Shown here: in pieces, positions 12,983-25,027 of the stretch | Layout of the letters: every line of letters begins with the position of its first letter | Numbering within the stretch: the first letter of the stretch is position 1 | NCBI GenBank assembly: GCA_028023455.1 | Contig: JAQFVV010006203.1 | Coordinates: 9,034,876 to 9,098,875, forward strand | Origin: Epiperipatus broadwayi | Taxonomy: Eukaryota > Onychophora > Udeonychophora > Euonychophora > Peripatidae | Reading direction: 5' to 3' | Length of the DNA: 64,000 nt | Made by a program: the position numbers and the translations under genes | Notes under the pieces: generated by a model | Database searches by the model: none | The model's input: the letters and a program-made list of their open reading frames with translations, nothing else | Told to the model about the DNA's origin: nothing

Positions 12983-13682
12983 CATTATGGTTTTACTATT
13001 AACTTACCCCAGTTCCGAGTGCTCCACATAATTTATTGTTATTTCACTATCTCATTTCTCCATTATAATGGGCATACAAGACAGCACATTAGCATATTTT
13101 ATCTGACTACCCTTTCTAAATTGTAATTTTTAGTCATGGACTGATAAAAAAATTCTGAAATTTAAGTTATTTGTCTTTGTATTTTTATTGTTTTCTGTAC
13201 TAATGGTACTTTTTATGGTTTACAATGAACAAATTTTATTGCCTCTCAAAATTCTAATGTCAACAGGTACAGTATTTATTTTTCCTTGTTCTAATTCGAA
13301 TAATTTAAGAAATTTAGTTCGCATTTTTCTTCCAATATCGATTTTATTGATTGTGCAGATTTTTAAACCTAATGAGCAAACCATAACCTTGCTAATATGG
13401 AATTTAAATAAAACTTTTACAGTAAATGAATCAAATTTTTTATAACAGTTATTAACCTCAACTGTAATTTTAATTATGTCAATTACAATGATAAGTTTTC
13501 TATTAACATCATTAGCTTTAAATGATACATGACTGTATTCATCCCCTAATAGCTGTTACAACATGCACATCAAAAAAAACATATTTGTTATTATTATTAA
13601 ATATTTTTAAATTAATTAATTCTTATCTTAGGTTTTGAGCAATTAATAAAAATAGAAATATTAAAATCAAAAATAATCTTAC
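12983..13682. other. HSDL2 intron between hAT and exon; unrecognised hydrophobic frame
   Basis: Contains a plus-strand frame 13188-13445 rich in Leu/Ile/Phe; beyond its TAA the same frame runs on to about 13560 with one in-frame TGA at NDT*LYSSPN. The composition and a TGA where Trp would fit resemble a nuclear copy of mitochondrial DNA, but I could not match it to a specific mitochondrial gene. No splice-supported exon seen. Confidence 0.3.
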
Positions 13683-13896
13683 GTTAGAAATGTTCCTCGT
13701 GTATTGATATTATGCATAAGGTCATAACGTTTCATGTCCAAATCTAAAGTCCCTGAAAGACTGATTGCACTTGCATTGTTAATGAGAATGTCAATTCCAC
13801 CAAACCTTTGTACAGCACTCTCTACAGCAGCTTTAACTGAACTTTCTTCCCTTACATCTACTGTACATGGTAGGCATTTACCTCCAGCTTCTTCAA
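13683..13896 (-). CDS. HSDL2: HSDL2 internal exon (NNAS motif exon)
   Basis: 214-bp exon. With the last base of the preceding exon it reads IEEAGGKCLPCTVDVREESS, then the FGGIDILINNASAISL block and ends NINTRGTFL(T). NNAS is the SDR adenine-stabilising motif (NNAG in classical SDRs, NNAS typical of HSDL2). The acceptor dinucleotide AG is the complement of 13898-13897. The donor is GTAAGATT starting at 13682. Reading frame is open across the whole exon with phase 1 in and phase 2 out, and both junctions restore sensible codons (ATT Ile; ACG Thr). The codon giving an apparent Met near 13906 lies in the intron, so it is not a start. The overlapping plus-strand frame at 13734-13970 is antisense shadow. 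Confidence 0.96.
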
Positions 13897-15072
13897 CTAG
13901 TGGCAAAAATAAAGTAAAGTATTTTACATTTCAAAACAAATTATACCAGCAATTTATATTTTTCAGGTGAAAATAGTATTATTAAAGCAAATTCATAATA
14001 AAAAAACAAAGAACAACTTTTTAAGTAATCAGAAACAATAATTATTTTAATATTTGAATAATATTGTTAACCCATTCCATTTTCATTTACAGAAAATAGC
14101 AAAAAGTGAAATGAAAGATTATGTAACTATAATGATAACACATGACTTCAATTTATAGGATACTGCTCCAGGCAGTCAGCAATTATATTCCTATTAATAC
14201 CTTCCATAAATTATATTTCTATTAATACATTCCATAAAATTTCAAGTAATTTAAATACTACTTAATTAAATTATATATTAATATATCTGATACATTTTTA
14301 TAAAAAAAAAAAAACTGAAAGAATTTTAAAATGAGGAATAGTAAACTTCATTTTGCTATTAGCAAATAATATTTCACCTTTTTTTTTTAAACATCATAAA
14401 GTTCCGCTTTCAACACTATGATAAAGAAGTAAATCAAAAGTCTTTCTTGAATGATATATAAAAACTATGAAATAAGTTTAAAATTTATTATATATTATTT
14501 CTTAACAATAGACACATTTTCTTGAATTTATAAAAATCTTAAAATTTAGTAATATTTTTCTTGTGTACATGAGGGGAGGGGGGATCTATAATCAATCCCA
14601 GCCATGTCAGCGACAATAATAAATTGAATCACAAAAATTTTATTTATCTCAGCAAGTTTATTTCTCTATGCGACAAATAAAGTAAATAATATAACAAGAA
14701 TTATTCCTCAACTTTGGGACAAGCATTTGAATAAGTCTGTGTGAGGAAAATACTTTATTTTAAAACACTGCCAACATATACATATATATATATATATTAA
14801 AATATGAGTTAAAGCAACTCTAAATTGAGTATCTTTAACTCTTAGTTTTCCACCATTAATGCTGCAATATATACTGCTTTAACTTTAGCACTGCTATTTC
14901 TCCTTTCGAGAAATGCATTATCATTATCAACTTGACAGCTCTACTGTTTTCTAGTTATGAAATAGCTTTCAACTTACATACTGCTTGCTACTGATGCTCT
15001 CTTAGTTCATCTTTTATCAGCTATACTAATTAGCATAATTAGTATTCAATTTCTTTTAACAACAAAATTTTC
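13897..15072. other. HSDL2 intron, AT-rich, no gene seen
   Basis: Begins the 11.1-kb intron. Notable only for a short local duplication (ATTCCTATTAATACCTTCCATAAA twice in different form, about 14188-14235), poly(A)/poly(T) runs, and an (AT)n run near 14776-14797. No conserved protein segment on either strand. Confidence 0.5.
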
Positions 15073-17298
15073 TAGAATGTTCTACTTTTTGGGAAACAAA
15101 ACAAATCAAAATATGTCTGTACATATTATGCAGATCACATAATAAACTTTATTTATATAATCATAAATACTTGTATAGACAATCCATACCTCTCCTTCAT
15201 TTTAGAAAATGGTCTTCAAATTTTTAAGGTTTTTTTATGATTCCTCTGATATGTAGAAGCAGATATAGTTTTTCTTACATCTCAATCTGTATTTAAATCT
15301 GTTTGTTCTTCAAATCTTGATGATCGATTATCATCACTTAGATCTCCAACATCTTTGTCCACTCCGATATCAGCTCAATATCTTTATCAATGGGCAGTTT
15401 CTCATTTTGCTCAATTGAAGAGGTATCCAATTTCCATTTTGAAATTGGCTACTCCAAGTTTACTATTTATCATAGTTGATGTATTAGAGAAATACTAACA
15501 AATGTGGTTTATGTGTTTCCTGACATGCAATCTGTTTTCTAGTTTAATCACTCTTATAACCTTCAATATCATTTCCACAATGGTACCTGGGATCTATATT
15601 TTTTTTATAAGATTTCTGGCCCATAAAGTCTCAACAACTTGAAATTTTATAAAGTTCGCATTATAAGTTTCTTCATCTAAAATATTTTTTTCTGTTCCAT
15701 TTTTATACAGTAACAGTTTCGACAAATGAGTATGACATTTTCATCTAAATAATAATTCTGCAGGTATTTTATTATTAGAGATGCTCAGAGTAAAATGTTG
15801 GTAGATCAAAACTTCTATTGACATATCCTTCATATCTTTAATGACTATTTTCCTTAAAGCAGATTTAAACTTTGTACTGCCCTTTTCAGTGATTTCATTT
15901 GAAGCTGGATGATAAGCTGGAGCTAATAGATGATGTATCCCTTTATCTGTTAAATACTTTTTGAAATCAGTAGATGTTAATCTTGTTCCATTATAAGATA
16001 TAAGAATTCTGGAATAGGTATGAGTGGCCAAAACTTCCTGGAGAGCTTTAATAATACACTCCTTATTCCTACTTTTTACAAGCTTACATTCAGCCCAAAG
16101 GAATATGAATCCACTATTATTAAAAATAAATAACCATTTGTCGATCCAGCAAAATCTATATGAAGATGTTTCTAGCCTCCATCCACGATTTCTATGTTTT
16201 CTTTGGAAAATCCGCTGTAAAATGAGATCTCTACAGGTTTTTACCATTTGCTCTAATTTGCTATTTAAATTAGGCCACTATACATGTAAATGCATTAGCA
16301 CTTTCATCTATACCACTCTGGATGTCCATGGTGTAACAGTTTGGGCACCTGCTTATAACCTTCAGCTTGTATCAGCCCTGGTCAGTTATTAAGATACATT
16401 CATTGCAGACAAATGGGCATTCCAAATAAACTTAGTGACATAGTTTGGTTGATTATTTGGCCAACTGAAACAGATACAATTCTTAAGCTCAGTTTATCCA
16501 AGATCACTATTAGTCCATTCTGCTACTTTGGAACTATTAAATTTTTCTAGATTAAACATGTCCAAAAAGTTTGCCTCTAGAAACTTCTAAAGGGGTCTAT
16601 CTACCTTTCACGGGTAAATGTGATATAGCATCAGCATGTGTAATCTCGCTATATGGCTTAAATATTAAATCATAGTCATATGCAGTTAAAATATTTATCT
16701 ATCCATCTTAAAGTCTCTGGCTTGCATATTCAGGAGTTTTTTTTATTTTTATAAGTATATAACATAAATATTCATCCATGTATATATTAATGAAACTTTT
16801 TTATTGCAAAATATAATAGCCAGGGTAATTGTAATTTTTTTTCAGCTGATGTTAAAATTCTGGAGGCATATTCAATCAAACATTCACCTCTTTAGCAATG
16901 ATGGGAGATGAGCACTCCAACTCTGTATTCCAAAGCTTCTGTAGTAGGAGCCATTTCCAGATTGCTCCGGATATGTATCAGGAATTTATCAGATATTTTT
17001 AAGTCCTTAGCTTTTTGAAATGCTACTTTATGCACTTTATATCCATTTCTACCAGTGTCCTTTAGGTAATAAATTATATAATAGTTTTAGTATATGCGAT
17101 TTTCCCCAAAGAAAACTCTGTAAAGTTTAACAATCCCAAAAAGGCTTGCAAATCCTTGATATTTTTTGGAATTGCTGCTAGAGTTTGTTCTATTTTGGGG
17201 GGAGAAAACAATACAAAGTATTGTTTGTACATATTACATGGATCACATAATTAAACCTAATTTACATAATCTTATAAGTATATGTATAGACAGGCCAA
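15073..17298 (-). pseudogene. Gypsy pol remnant (RT end, RNase H, integrase) between direct repeats
   Basis: Minus-strand Ty3/Gypsy fragment. From right to left: the RT/RNase H boundary LQAFLGLLNF (about 17145-17115); an RNase H segment with LEMAPTTEALEY-, then IEYASRILTSAEKKLQL (about 16870-16820) and AIKKFH (about 16800). Integrase follows with the ILISYNGTRL region (about 16010), GIHHLLAPAYHPASNEITEK (15945-15885; normally HPxSNGxxE, so Gly is changed to Glu) and TFKSALRKI. Many stops. Imperfect direct repeats of about 115 bp lie at 15073-15187 and 17179-17298 (sharing ACATATT-then-GATCACATAAT and GTATAGACA) and could be remnants of LTRs or flanking repeats. Inactive. The plus-strand frame at 16024-16392 is antisense. 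Confidence 0.75.
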
Positions 17299-17329
17299 TT
17301 TTAGTTGTATTTACACATTGGACTATTTC

Positions 17330-18228
17330 CACCATCTAATATAAGTATTGAATGTCTTTAAAAAAATTTAACTTTATTTAAATATTCCAAATACATTCAA
17401 CTGTTAGTAACACCCCACAGGTTAGTATATGCACAACATTTTCAGAGGTATTATTCTCCCCTCTTCTTCAGGTGTTGCTGGCTTGAACAGTGACAGTATT
17501 AGCATGGGAATCAAACCTGGACCCTTAGATTCTTGAATATTGAATTTTAAGGTAACACTCTAATCAATTGAGCCATCCTGCCAAAGGCAACAGTCAGTAG
17601 AAATTTCATATACTTATCTATGAGGTTCCTCCTGACTTCTCAACTTTTATTAAGAGCAAAGTTGATTAGTGGTTTCCATACTTTATGTAAAAATCACACT
17701 AGATTGACTTATGGGATTGTTTGCCATTATCATGTGAGCAGCTTCTTTAAATTTTCTTCTTTGTACCTTTTTTTCTCTATCCAATATATATATATTTTTT
17801 TTCCTATTGAACATATATGTTCACTGGTACATACATGGTATGCTAACCCTAAATATATCTGTTTTCTCACTTCTAATCATCATTTTGTGTTCTTGCAAGT
17901 GTTTTTCAATGGGACAACAAGTCTCACCAAAATACATTCTTCCACATTCACATGGTATTCAAGTTCAGGCTTTGTAGATGTTAGAATTCCTCGTAGTGTT
18001 GGTATGGCACTGGAAAGTTGTTCTGATATTACACTGATTGCAAATTTTCCTTAATTTGTCTGCTATTTTTGGCATATATGGGCACATAACAGTACCAATA
18101 ATTGTTTTTTCTTTTAATGGTTTTTTGTTTTTTGTTGCTGATAGATAACTGTTTTTCATAAAAGTTTGTTCTATATAAATCTTTTCTTTTTTCAAATCGC
18201 TGGTTTCTGAACAAACTTCTTTTGCTCT
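17330..18228 (-). mobile_element. Penelope-like element, 5'-truncated, minus strand
   Basis: Reverse complement matches the last third of the plus-strand PLE that starts at 18229. It has the end of the RT ORF, a GIY-YIG endonuclease region with PIEKHLQEHKMM (about 17925-17885), a tRNA-like stretch (17592-17525), and a 3' end with the CTGAAGA...GAAA hairpin (about 17475-17440) and ATTTAAATAAAGTTAAATTT tail (about 17390-17365). It is truncated at 18228, exactly where the opposite-strand copy begins (the strings on either side are CTATAG and TGCTAGTACTGTCACTGG). The plus-strand open frame 17620-18054 and the minus frames 17965-18214 belong to this remnant. Confidence 0.8.
17525..17592 (-). ncRNA. 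tRNA-like module inside PLE 3' region (copy 1)
   Basis: On the minus strand the sequence has an A-box-like TGGCTCAATTGATTAGAG and, 45 bases on, a B-box-like GGTTTGATTCCC. It resembles a tRNA gene top half and T arm, separated by an unusually long anticodon/variable region containing CTTAAAATTC. It lies between the GIY-YIG region and the terminal hairpin in both PLE copies, so it is part of the element rather than a separate insertion. Not a functional tRNA: no pairing acceptor ends. Confidence 0.55.
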
Positions 18229-20995
18229 GTTCTATAGTGCTAGTACTGTCACTGGTGAGTAGAACACAAATGAAGAAGAGGGGGAAATAATACCTCTCAA
18301 AACATTGTGCATATACTAACCAAGATATTTGGAATATTTGAATAAAATTAAATTTTTTCTAAAGGCATTCAATACTTACATTAGGTGATGGACATAGTCC
18401 AATATACCAATACAACTAAAATACCATCAGCACAAACCTTCAGGAAAACACCAAATATTCAGTATGGACCAGATACTATATCAAACTTTAAACATTATGA
18501 AAAATTATGTCTAAAGCTCGCCAAAGTAGAAAATCATTAACTTTCTTATGTAAATAGGGTAATTCCTAAAGGTTTGCAGCTAAAACCTCCAATTCACTCC
18601 CAGTAAGCTGAGAAAATTACTCAGAGAGCAAGTGAAGCTCTGTTAAGAGAGAGAATAAATGCTCAAAGGTTTTCCAAGTATCAAACCTTGCATTCCATTA
18701 GCAATGCAGAATATTTTCTAAAAAATAAATTTACTGATGAAAACTTTATAAGAGTTTCACAAGCAGTAAGAAAATCATATTCCACATTATATGGAAAAAT
18801 AAAAGAATACCAAAAGAAAAAACTTGCAAACCTACAAGGGCATATCAAAAATCATAATGTATCAGCTTCACCTGTTAAAAATCTCAGTTCTAAAAATTTA
18901 ACAGATACTGAAATTTCTGTTCTTGAAAAAGACTTAAACTTTGCCACTAAGAAAGTCACTCAAAAATTGCCTTTAGAATAAGCAGCAGAATTATACTGGA
19001 GAATAAAAAGAACACTTGTCAAGCAACAAAAATTGAAGTCAAACAAATCCTATGATGAAAGGAATGCAATTAAATCTCTCAAAGTAAAAAAATCTATAAT
19101 TATTCTCCCTGCTGATAAAGGCAATGCACAGTTATAATGGATACAATTGATTATGACAACAAAATACAAGAACTCCTCACAGCAGGCCAATACAAAAAAA
19201 ATGGCAAAAAATCCGATACCAAATACAGAAACAAAGTTATAAGCATTATTCAGAAAGCATCGCAGATACTTTAGTGATTCAGAAAAAAGTAAACTAACAT
19301 CATATTTAAGCTAAATTCCTCATTTTTATGGGCTATCTAAAATTCATAAGGATCATGTTTCGTTAAGACCTTTTGTTAGTTCTAGAAATTCACCTTGCCA
19401 AAATTTGTCAAGATTTCTTCTCAAAGTTCTTTGTCAGGATTCTAGACACTTTGTGGAATTAATCAAGAACGTGGAAAATTGAAAAAAACTGACTTACTAG
19501 TAAGCTTTTATGTGGAAAGTTTATTCACAAATGTACCATGTGAAGAAGCATTATCTATTGTAAGGAACTTTTCGTATTGATAGTATAATGGAGCTATTAA
19601 TATTCTATATAAAAACAATCTACTTTCAATAAAACACAGAATTCTTCCAACAGAGATGGTTACAGGCTCATCATTGTCACCCCTGATTAGCAATATTTAC
19701 ACAAAACACTTCAAACTACAGCCATAAAGTCTACTCCATATACAGCTAAAGTTTGGCTTCGCTATGTAGATGATACATTTGTTGTATGGCCACATAGTGA
19801 AGCACTATTACAAACTTTCTGGAAACACATTAACAATATATCCCCTTCAATTAAATTCACAATAGAATCAGAACAAGAACAAAAATTGGAATTTTTAGAT
19901 GTTCTTTTGACAAGACTCCCTCATGGCAAAATCAAAACTGTAGTTTACAAAAAATGCACACATACAGGAAAATACTTAGCCTATACATCCAATTACACCA
20001 GAAACACAAAACATGGAGTTATACTATCACTATGAAACAGAGCAAAAGAAGCTTGTTCAGAAACCAACAATTTGAAAGAAAAAAAATCTATATAGAACAA
20101 ACTCTTATGAAAAATGGTTATCCATCAGCAGTTATTTAGAAAACCTTAAATGGATAATAAAAAGAACCATCAAAATAAAAAAGTAATTATTGATACTGTA
20201 ATGTACAGAAACATGCCAAAAATAGCAGACAAATTAAAGAAAATCTGAAATCAGTATGTCTTTCCAAAGTCATATCACACTATGAGGAATTCTAACATCT
20301 ACAAAGCCTAAAGTTGAAATGCTGAAAAGAAAAAACTGCATCTATGAAATACTATGTTAATGTGAAAGAAGGTATATTGGTGAGACCAGTTGTCCCATTG
20401 AAAGGCACTTGCAAGAACACAAAATGATGATTAGAAGAGAGAAAACATATATCTAAGGTAGCAGACCATGTATGTTCCAATGACTATATGTTTGATTGGT
20501 AAAAAACTAAAATATTGGATAGAGAAGGTACAAAGAAGAAAATTTAAAGCTGCTCACCTGACAATGGCAAACAATCCCATAAGTCAACCTAGTGTGATTT
20601 TACATACTGTATGGAAACCACTAATCAACTTTGCTCTTACGAAAAAGTGGAGAAATCAGGAGGAATATCAGATAAGTATATGAAATTTCTACTGACTGCT
20701 GCCTTTGGCAGAATGGCTCAATTGGTTAGAGTGCTATCTTAAAATTCAATATTCAAGAATCTAAGATTCCAGATTCAATTCCCATGCTAGTACTATCACT
20801 GGTCAGGTCACCAGAAGAAGAGGGAAGAATAATATCTTTCGAAACATTGTGCATATACTAACCTGTATGCTACTACTAACAGTTGAATGTATTTGGAATA
20901 TTTAAATAAAGTTAAATTTTTGTAAAGACATAATAAATACAACTAAAATACCATCATCCCAAATCTTCAGTCCAATTTTAGTCTGTAATATTTCA
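18229..20995 (+). mobile_element. Penelope-like element with RT, GIY-YIG and pseudo-LTRs, dead
   Basis: PLEs are reverse transcriptase elements related to telomerase RT. Layout: an upstream pseudo-LTR (18229-18480) with the same AACATTGTGCATATACTAACC, TGAATAAAATTAAATTTTTT and TACCATCAGCACAAACC strings that recur at the 3' end. The ORF starts about 18600 with an N-terminal helical region (18688-18981, ending VLEKDLNFATKKVTQKLP). IIILPADKGNA follows (about 19100-19130) and VESLFTNVPCEEAL (19513-19560). The RT catalytic YVDD is at 19763-19774 (WLRYVDDTFVVWPHSEALL), then KLEFLDVLLTR (about 19885). The GIY-YIG endonuclease lies at 20334-20430: CIYEILC, one in-frame stop, then RYIGETSCPIERHLQEHK. 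Next come a tRNA-like segment (20705-20790) and the 3' pseudo-LTR (about 20800-20995). Frameshifts and stops (notably 19140 and 19250-19330) make it inactive. The catalytic YVDD itself is intact. Confidence 0.88.
20705..20790 (+). ncRNA. tRNA-like module inside PLE 3' region (copy 2)
   Basis: Same position in the plus-strand element: A-box-like TGGCTCAATTGGTTAGAG and a degraded B-box-like AGATTCAATTCCC. The A-box half is well preserved in both copies, which may reflect recent common ancestry or a promoter role for RNA polymerase III; the latter is inference. Confidence 0.55.
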
Positions 20996-21288
20996 CCTTC
21001 AAATCCATTAAGCAGACAATGATTTAATACTGCAAGTAAACATGAACAGACTAATTAACCTTCCATCTTTAATTAAGCTTTAAACTAGATAAATTATTTA
21101 TGTTTTAATTTGTTTATTATCAAAATGATTGTGGTAAATACAGAATAAGTGTACTATGTAAAAAAAACTGCTAATAAAAGTATTCAATCTATTGTGATTC
21201 TCTTTGTAAGATTACATAGAACTCCGTTGAGTGAGTATTTAAATTTTAAAAAGATGGGGAGATCATAGTTCTGTAATGCTTACTATTC
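20996..21288. other. AT-rich spacer, nothing recognised
   Basis: Short intronic stretch between the Penelope-like element and the tandem repeat; no reading frame or repeat structure stands out. Confidence 0.4.
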
Positions 21289-21940
21289 TAGCAATAATGG
21301 CAAGGCTAAAATTATAAACACCAAAAGCTTAAAAAATAGGTAGATCCATTCTATTCTTGATCCTTTATCAAGTGTTATTTATTCATAGTCTGAGAAAAGA
21401 GTAGTTTACTGATTTACAATTATTAATTTCCATTTAATCATTACATTATAATTATTAAAAATGAGATTCTGTCTTCCTGCTTGTATAATTGATTATTGAT
21501 TAAGGAATTATTAATCCATGTATTCATTTAGCTGATATACTAAATTCACTCTGAATTTCCATCAATGTTGGCAAGGATAAGTTTATAAAATCAAAAGCTC
21601 AAAGAATATGTGGCTTCATTTTATTCTTAATCCTCTGAAAATGGAGTGTTATTTATTCATAGCTTAATGGGAGAGTGGTTTACTCCGTTATTTATACATA
21701 CTAAGCTAATTTAATGTTTAAAATCATTAACTTCTGTTTGTTTATTGAAACAAAGAAATTAAAAGTGAGATTCTGTTTTCATCCTTGCACTGAGTCACTC
21801 TTAATGTTGGCAAAGGTAAGCTTAAAAACATCAAAAGCTTAAAGAATAGGCGGATCCATTCTATTCTTGTTCCTTTGAAAACAGAGTGTTATTTATTTAC
21901 AAGAGAATGCCTGACTCCACTATTAATTTCTAAAGTCCAT
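21289..21940. repeat. Three-copy degenerate tandem repeat, unit about 240-275 bp
   Basis: Units start at about 21289, 21563 and 21802. Each opens with AAT(G/A)(T/A)TGGCAA(G/A)G and continues with ATCAAAAGCT-(A/T)AAGAATA, then a CATT(C/T)TATTCTT-(A/G)ATCCT phrase and GTGTTATTTATT. Units 1 and 2 also share the AATGAGATTCTGT / AGTGAGATTCTGT phrase near their ends. A weaker fourth relative (GGATCCATTCTATC) occurs near 23261. Divergence is high, so the array is old. No coding frame. Confidence 0.75.
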
Positions 21941-24276
21941 TACCACAATTTCAAAACAATCTCCTCATCAGTTGCTTCATAAAAAGAATTTGAATTTTGG
22001 TCTCAGAAACAAGTTACATAACTACTACAAAGTATAATAATTTGTAATTTATATTAGATTTTAATCTTTTGACAAAATGCTAAATGTACTACATGCAGGA
22101 CTTAATATTAAAAATATTCATTGTTTGTTTCACAAAACTTTATTCACTTTATATTAGCATTTTAAAAATAAGGTTATTACAAATTCTTACGCATATCACA
22201 TAGTCATTACATTTATTTACTAGTTAATTATTAAAAAAAAGTCTATAAAATCTAAGAGGTGCAATACTGCAATTTCAAAAAAACTTCTTCATTACTAATC
22301 TTAAAGAAATGTCTTGAAACAGATAATATTTACAAAGAAACAAATATTTAACAGGGAAGTACCATTACACGAGATGAACAAATAACACAGGCAGTCCTCA
22401 ACTTTCATATTTAATTGGTTCCTGATATGTGTATGAAAGTAGAACAACGTTAAAAAACTTCAAAAGTGTTTTTTTAAATATCTATTTTATAATGAGATGT
22501 ATTAGAATATACATAAAAAACACTTTATTGATTAGTATCTAGTGTTTTCTTTATAAATTTATCAAGAAATAGTTGAATTAAATTCTTTTTTTCTTTTCTT
22601 AATAAAAATCTCCATAACATGCTGTCTTTTTCTATTGCTCTTCGTATAAAGTAGTAAATTGAATGAAAGTAGAATGTATCAAAATTGAAAACTCCTTGTA
22701 ATTAAAGTCTTGAAAAAATCACCACAAACTTTCTTTGCTTGCTTTTAACATTTGCATTGGGAGCAATAATTCGCTCTCATTACTTATTCAATTATTAGTT
22801 TATATAATATATAGGTAAAAAAAAAAGATAGCTTCATGGAAGCAAAAGGCCAAATAATCAGAAAATAGTTTAAGGATTTGAATATAACATTACTATCCTA
22901 GTATCCAATGTTTATCCAAGCATATAACAGATTACTTTGGAGTAGAGTAAATAGACAAATTATGTCTGCTTAATGCAAAATCTTAACTGAATATATAAGT
23001 TCCTAATTCACAGTAAAAAAAAAAAAACCTCTTTGTAGCAAAACAGAATCTCACAGTTGACAATATCATCTAACCTTCCACTAATACAACTAGATATTAA
23101 AAATTTGCTGATTTATTAAAAACTGGTTCACTGCCAAAATCTTTGTTAAAAGAAAAAAATAACTTTTGATGTTAAATCAACCTTAAAGATAAATCTTCAC
23201 ACTCTCAGTTCCAAATGCTTTAGATTAGCCTATACATATAGTTTGGGTGAAAAAGATACAGTGGATCCATTCTATCTTTTAAAAAGACTTTATCTTGTAT
23301 TTGGAAAGGAGAGTATTAATTATAATTAGCGTTCAATCTGTAAAGCACAATGTGCAATAGAGTAAGCTACAGTTATTATTATGCTGTTTATATAATAGAT
23401 CTTCATCATTATCACATATAACATTATCATTAAATAAAATGCTATCTTACTATAAGGAAAGTCTTAAAGATGCATTAACTTGTGCATTTTTCTCTAATAC
23501 TTGTGACTGAGATCAAACAAAAATGAAGTGGAAACATTTTTTCAGAAATCTTAATTTTTCGTGGAAGTCAGCCTACAGCTAGATTATCTAGCCATCCATT
23601 ATTAGTGATAAATAGATTTCAAATTATTTTTAGCTTGAAGCGAAAGATCTCCAGATAGTTTGAATTAGTCAGATGAGAATCATTGCAATGACTACAAAAC
23701 AAAATATGGTTGCAATATATTATACTTTTGTTAAAAAAGTCTTATAACTATAGACAATGAGCTTTTATCTTTTAATATAGTTATTTTTGTCCCAAGTAAG
23801 CTTGTTATTAAGTTTCTCTTGTACAATAGTTCGATACCTTTATCTCCAAAATATGTAATTATTAATTGTTCCATGTAGCAGCCTTTGGCTGGTATGAAAA
23901 CTATTAGCTATGCATGTCTAATAAGAATGTGAATGTAGTTGAATGGTATTCAGCTTTTAATTTTAATTAAAAACTAATTCAACATATTTTGTTTATTACC
24001 ATTATTCCATTTTTTATAAGTTACATACATTCATGTAGAATATCATGAAATTTATGCATGTTAAGATATTCAGATATATATACTGCTCATGTTTTCAGGT
24101 TCTTACAAGTATTGCATGGAGTGCTTTAATGGCTGTTATAAAATATCAAATTACCTAAAAGATTATTAAGTAATAAATCATAAATTTCTACTTTACGTTT
24201 ATCAAATTATAATAATAAAATTGTGCCAACACACATATAACGTAATGCTATATAAATGACAATTAACAAAATAAAA
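21941..24276. other. HSDL2 intron; possible TIR fragment at 22386, otherwise nothing
   Basis: AT-rich. At 22386-22460 a string CACAGGCAGTCCTCAACTT followed by a mirrored GTAGAACAACGTT resembles the terminus of a DNA transposon (the AGGCAGTCCTC type end), but I found no opposite end or target duplication. No exon found. Confidence 0.35.
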
Positions 24277-24664
24277 GCTTAACGCTTTCAAGAAAATATA
24301 TTTCTCATAATCATAGCCTGTTATGACTCACTCATAGGAATCATTATGTATGTACAATATGCAAACTTTATGCAAATGAATCAACCAGCCCATCTCTTGG
24401 AGACAGCAAAATACGACTCCCCATGATCAATGGTGAAGGATTCTGCTGCCACGAAGCAAGCCTCCCCCACTGGGAGGCACGATATTGGGCGTGGGTTGGG
24501 GAGGCTTGCTTCGTGGTGAGATTGCAGGGAGTCATGTTTTGCTGTGTCCAAGAGATGGGCTGGTTGACTCATTTGCATAAAGTTTGCATATTGTACATAC
24601 ATAATGATTCCTATGAGAAGTCATAAAATTATGAGAAATATACTTTCTCGAAAGCACTAAGGGA
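24277..24664. mobile_element. Foldback element, arms about 190 bp
   Basis: Near-perfect palindrome. The left arm (from GCTTAACGCTTTC at 24277) and right arm (to GAAAGCACTAAGG at 24662) pair along their whole length. The shared inner sequence includes ATGTATGTACAATATGCAAA, CCAGCCCATCTCTTGGA and, near the tip, CACGAAGCAAGCCTCCCC. The loop is about 24471-24490. The ends rc-read CCCTTAGTGCTTTC on the right, reminiscent of TTAA-specific (piggyBac-like) MITEs, with ATTAAT beside it, but the left side is degraded, so the superfamily is uncertain. GC content is far above the neighbourhood at the tip. The two overlapping open frames here (24381-24602 minus, 24423-24626 plus) are palindrome artefacts. 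Confidence 0.85.
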
Positions 24665-25027
24665 TTAATATTTTTATTAGAAACTGCTGCATAATACTCT
24701 TTGACTTATCATATTTCCGCTACCTTCTTGAAAGCATATGTTTATAAATTAAAGACTAACAAAAGTGCAACTGATTTTCTAAAATTGCTTTAAAAAAAAA
24801 AAATTAATGCAATTATTAATATAATTTAAATGTATAGCAGAGTTTGCTACATGTTTGCATATATAGATGTTTCATAAGTATAAATTTATGTTCAATTTTA
24901 ATTTTTTTTAAATTATTTGTATTATGAAAATACTAGTATGCAATAAAAATCATAGAAGATTTATATATTTGAATATGCAAACATGTATATATACATTTAA
25001 TGTACGCATGTTTATATATATGCTTAC

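Noticed and set aside
13188-13560. Hydrophobic frame with TGA at a Trp-like site, possibly a nuclear copy of mitochondrial DNA
   Set aside because: I could not match it to any mitochondrial gene by motif, and AT-rich DNA often yields Leu/Ile/Phe frames. A search against mitochondrial proteins would decide.
17620-18054. 144-codon plus-strand open frame
   Set aside because: Antisense to the GIY-YIG region of the minus-strand Penelope-like copy.
22386-22460. DNA-transposon-like end (AGGCAGTCCTC)
   Set aside because: No opposite terminus or target duplication found, so not called as an element.
24381-24626. Two overlapping open frames of 67-73 codons
   Set aside because: Products of the foldback palindrome; each is the mirror of the other.
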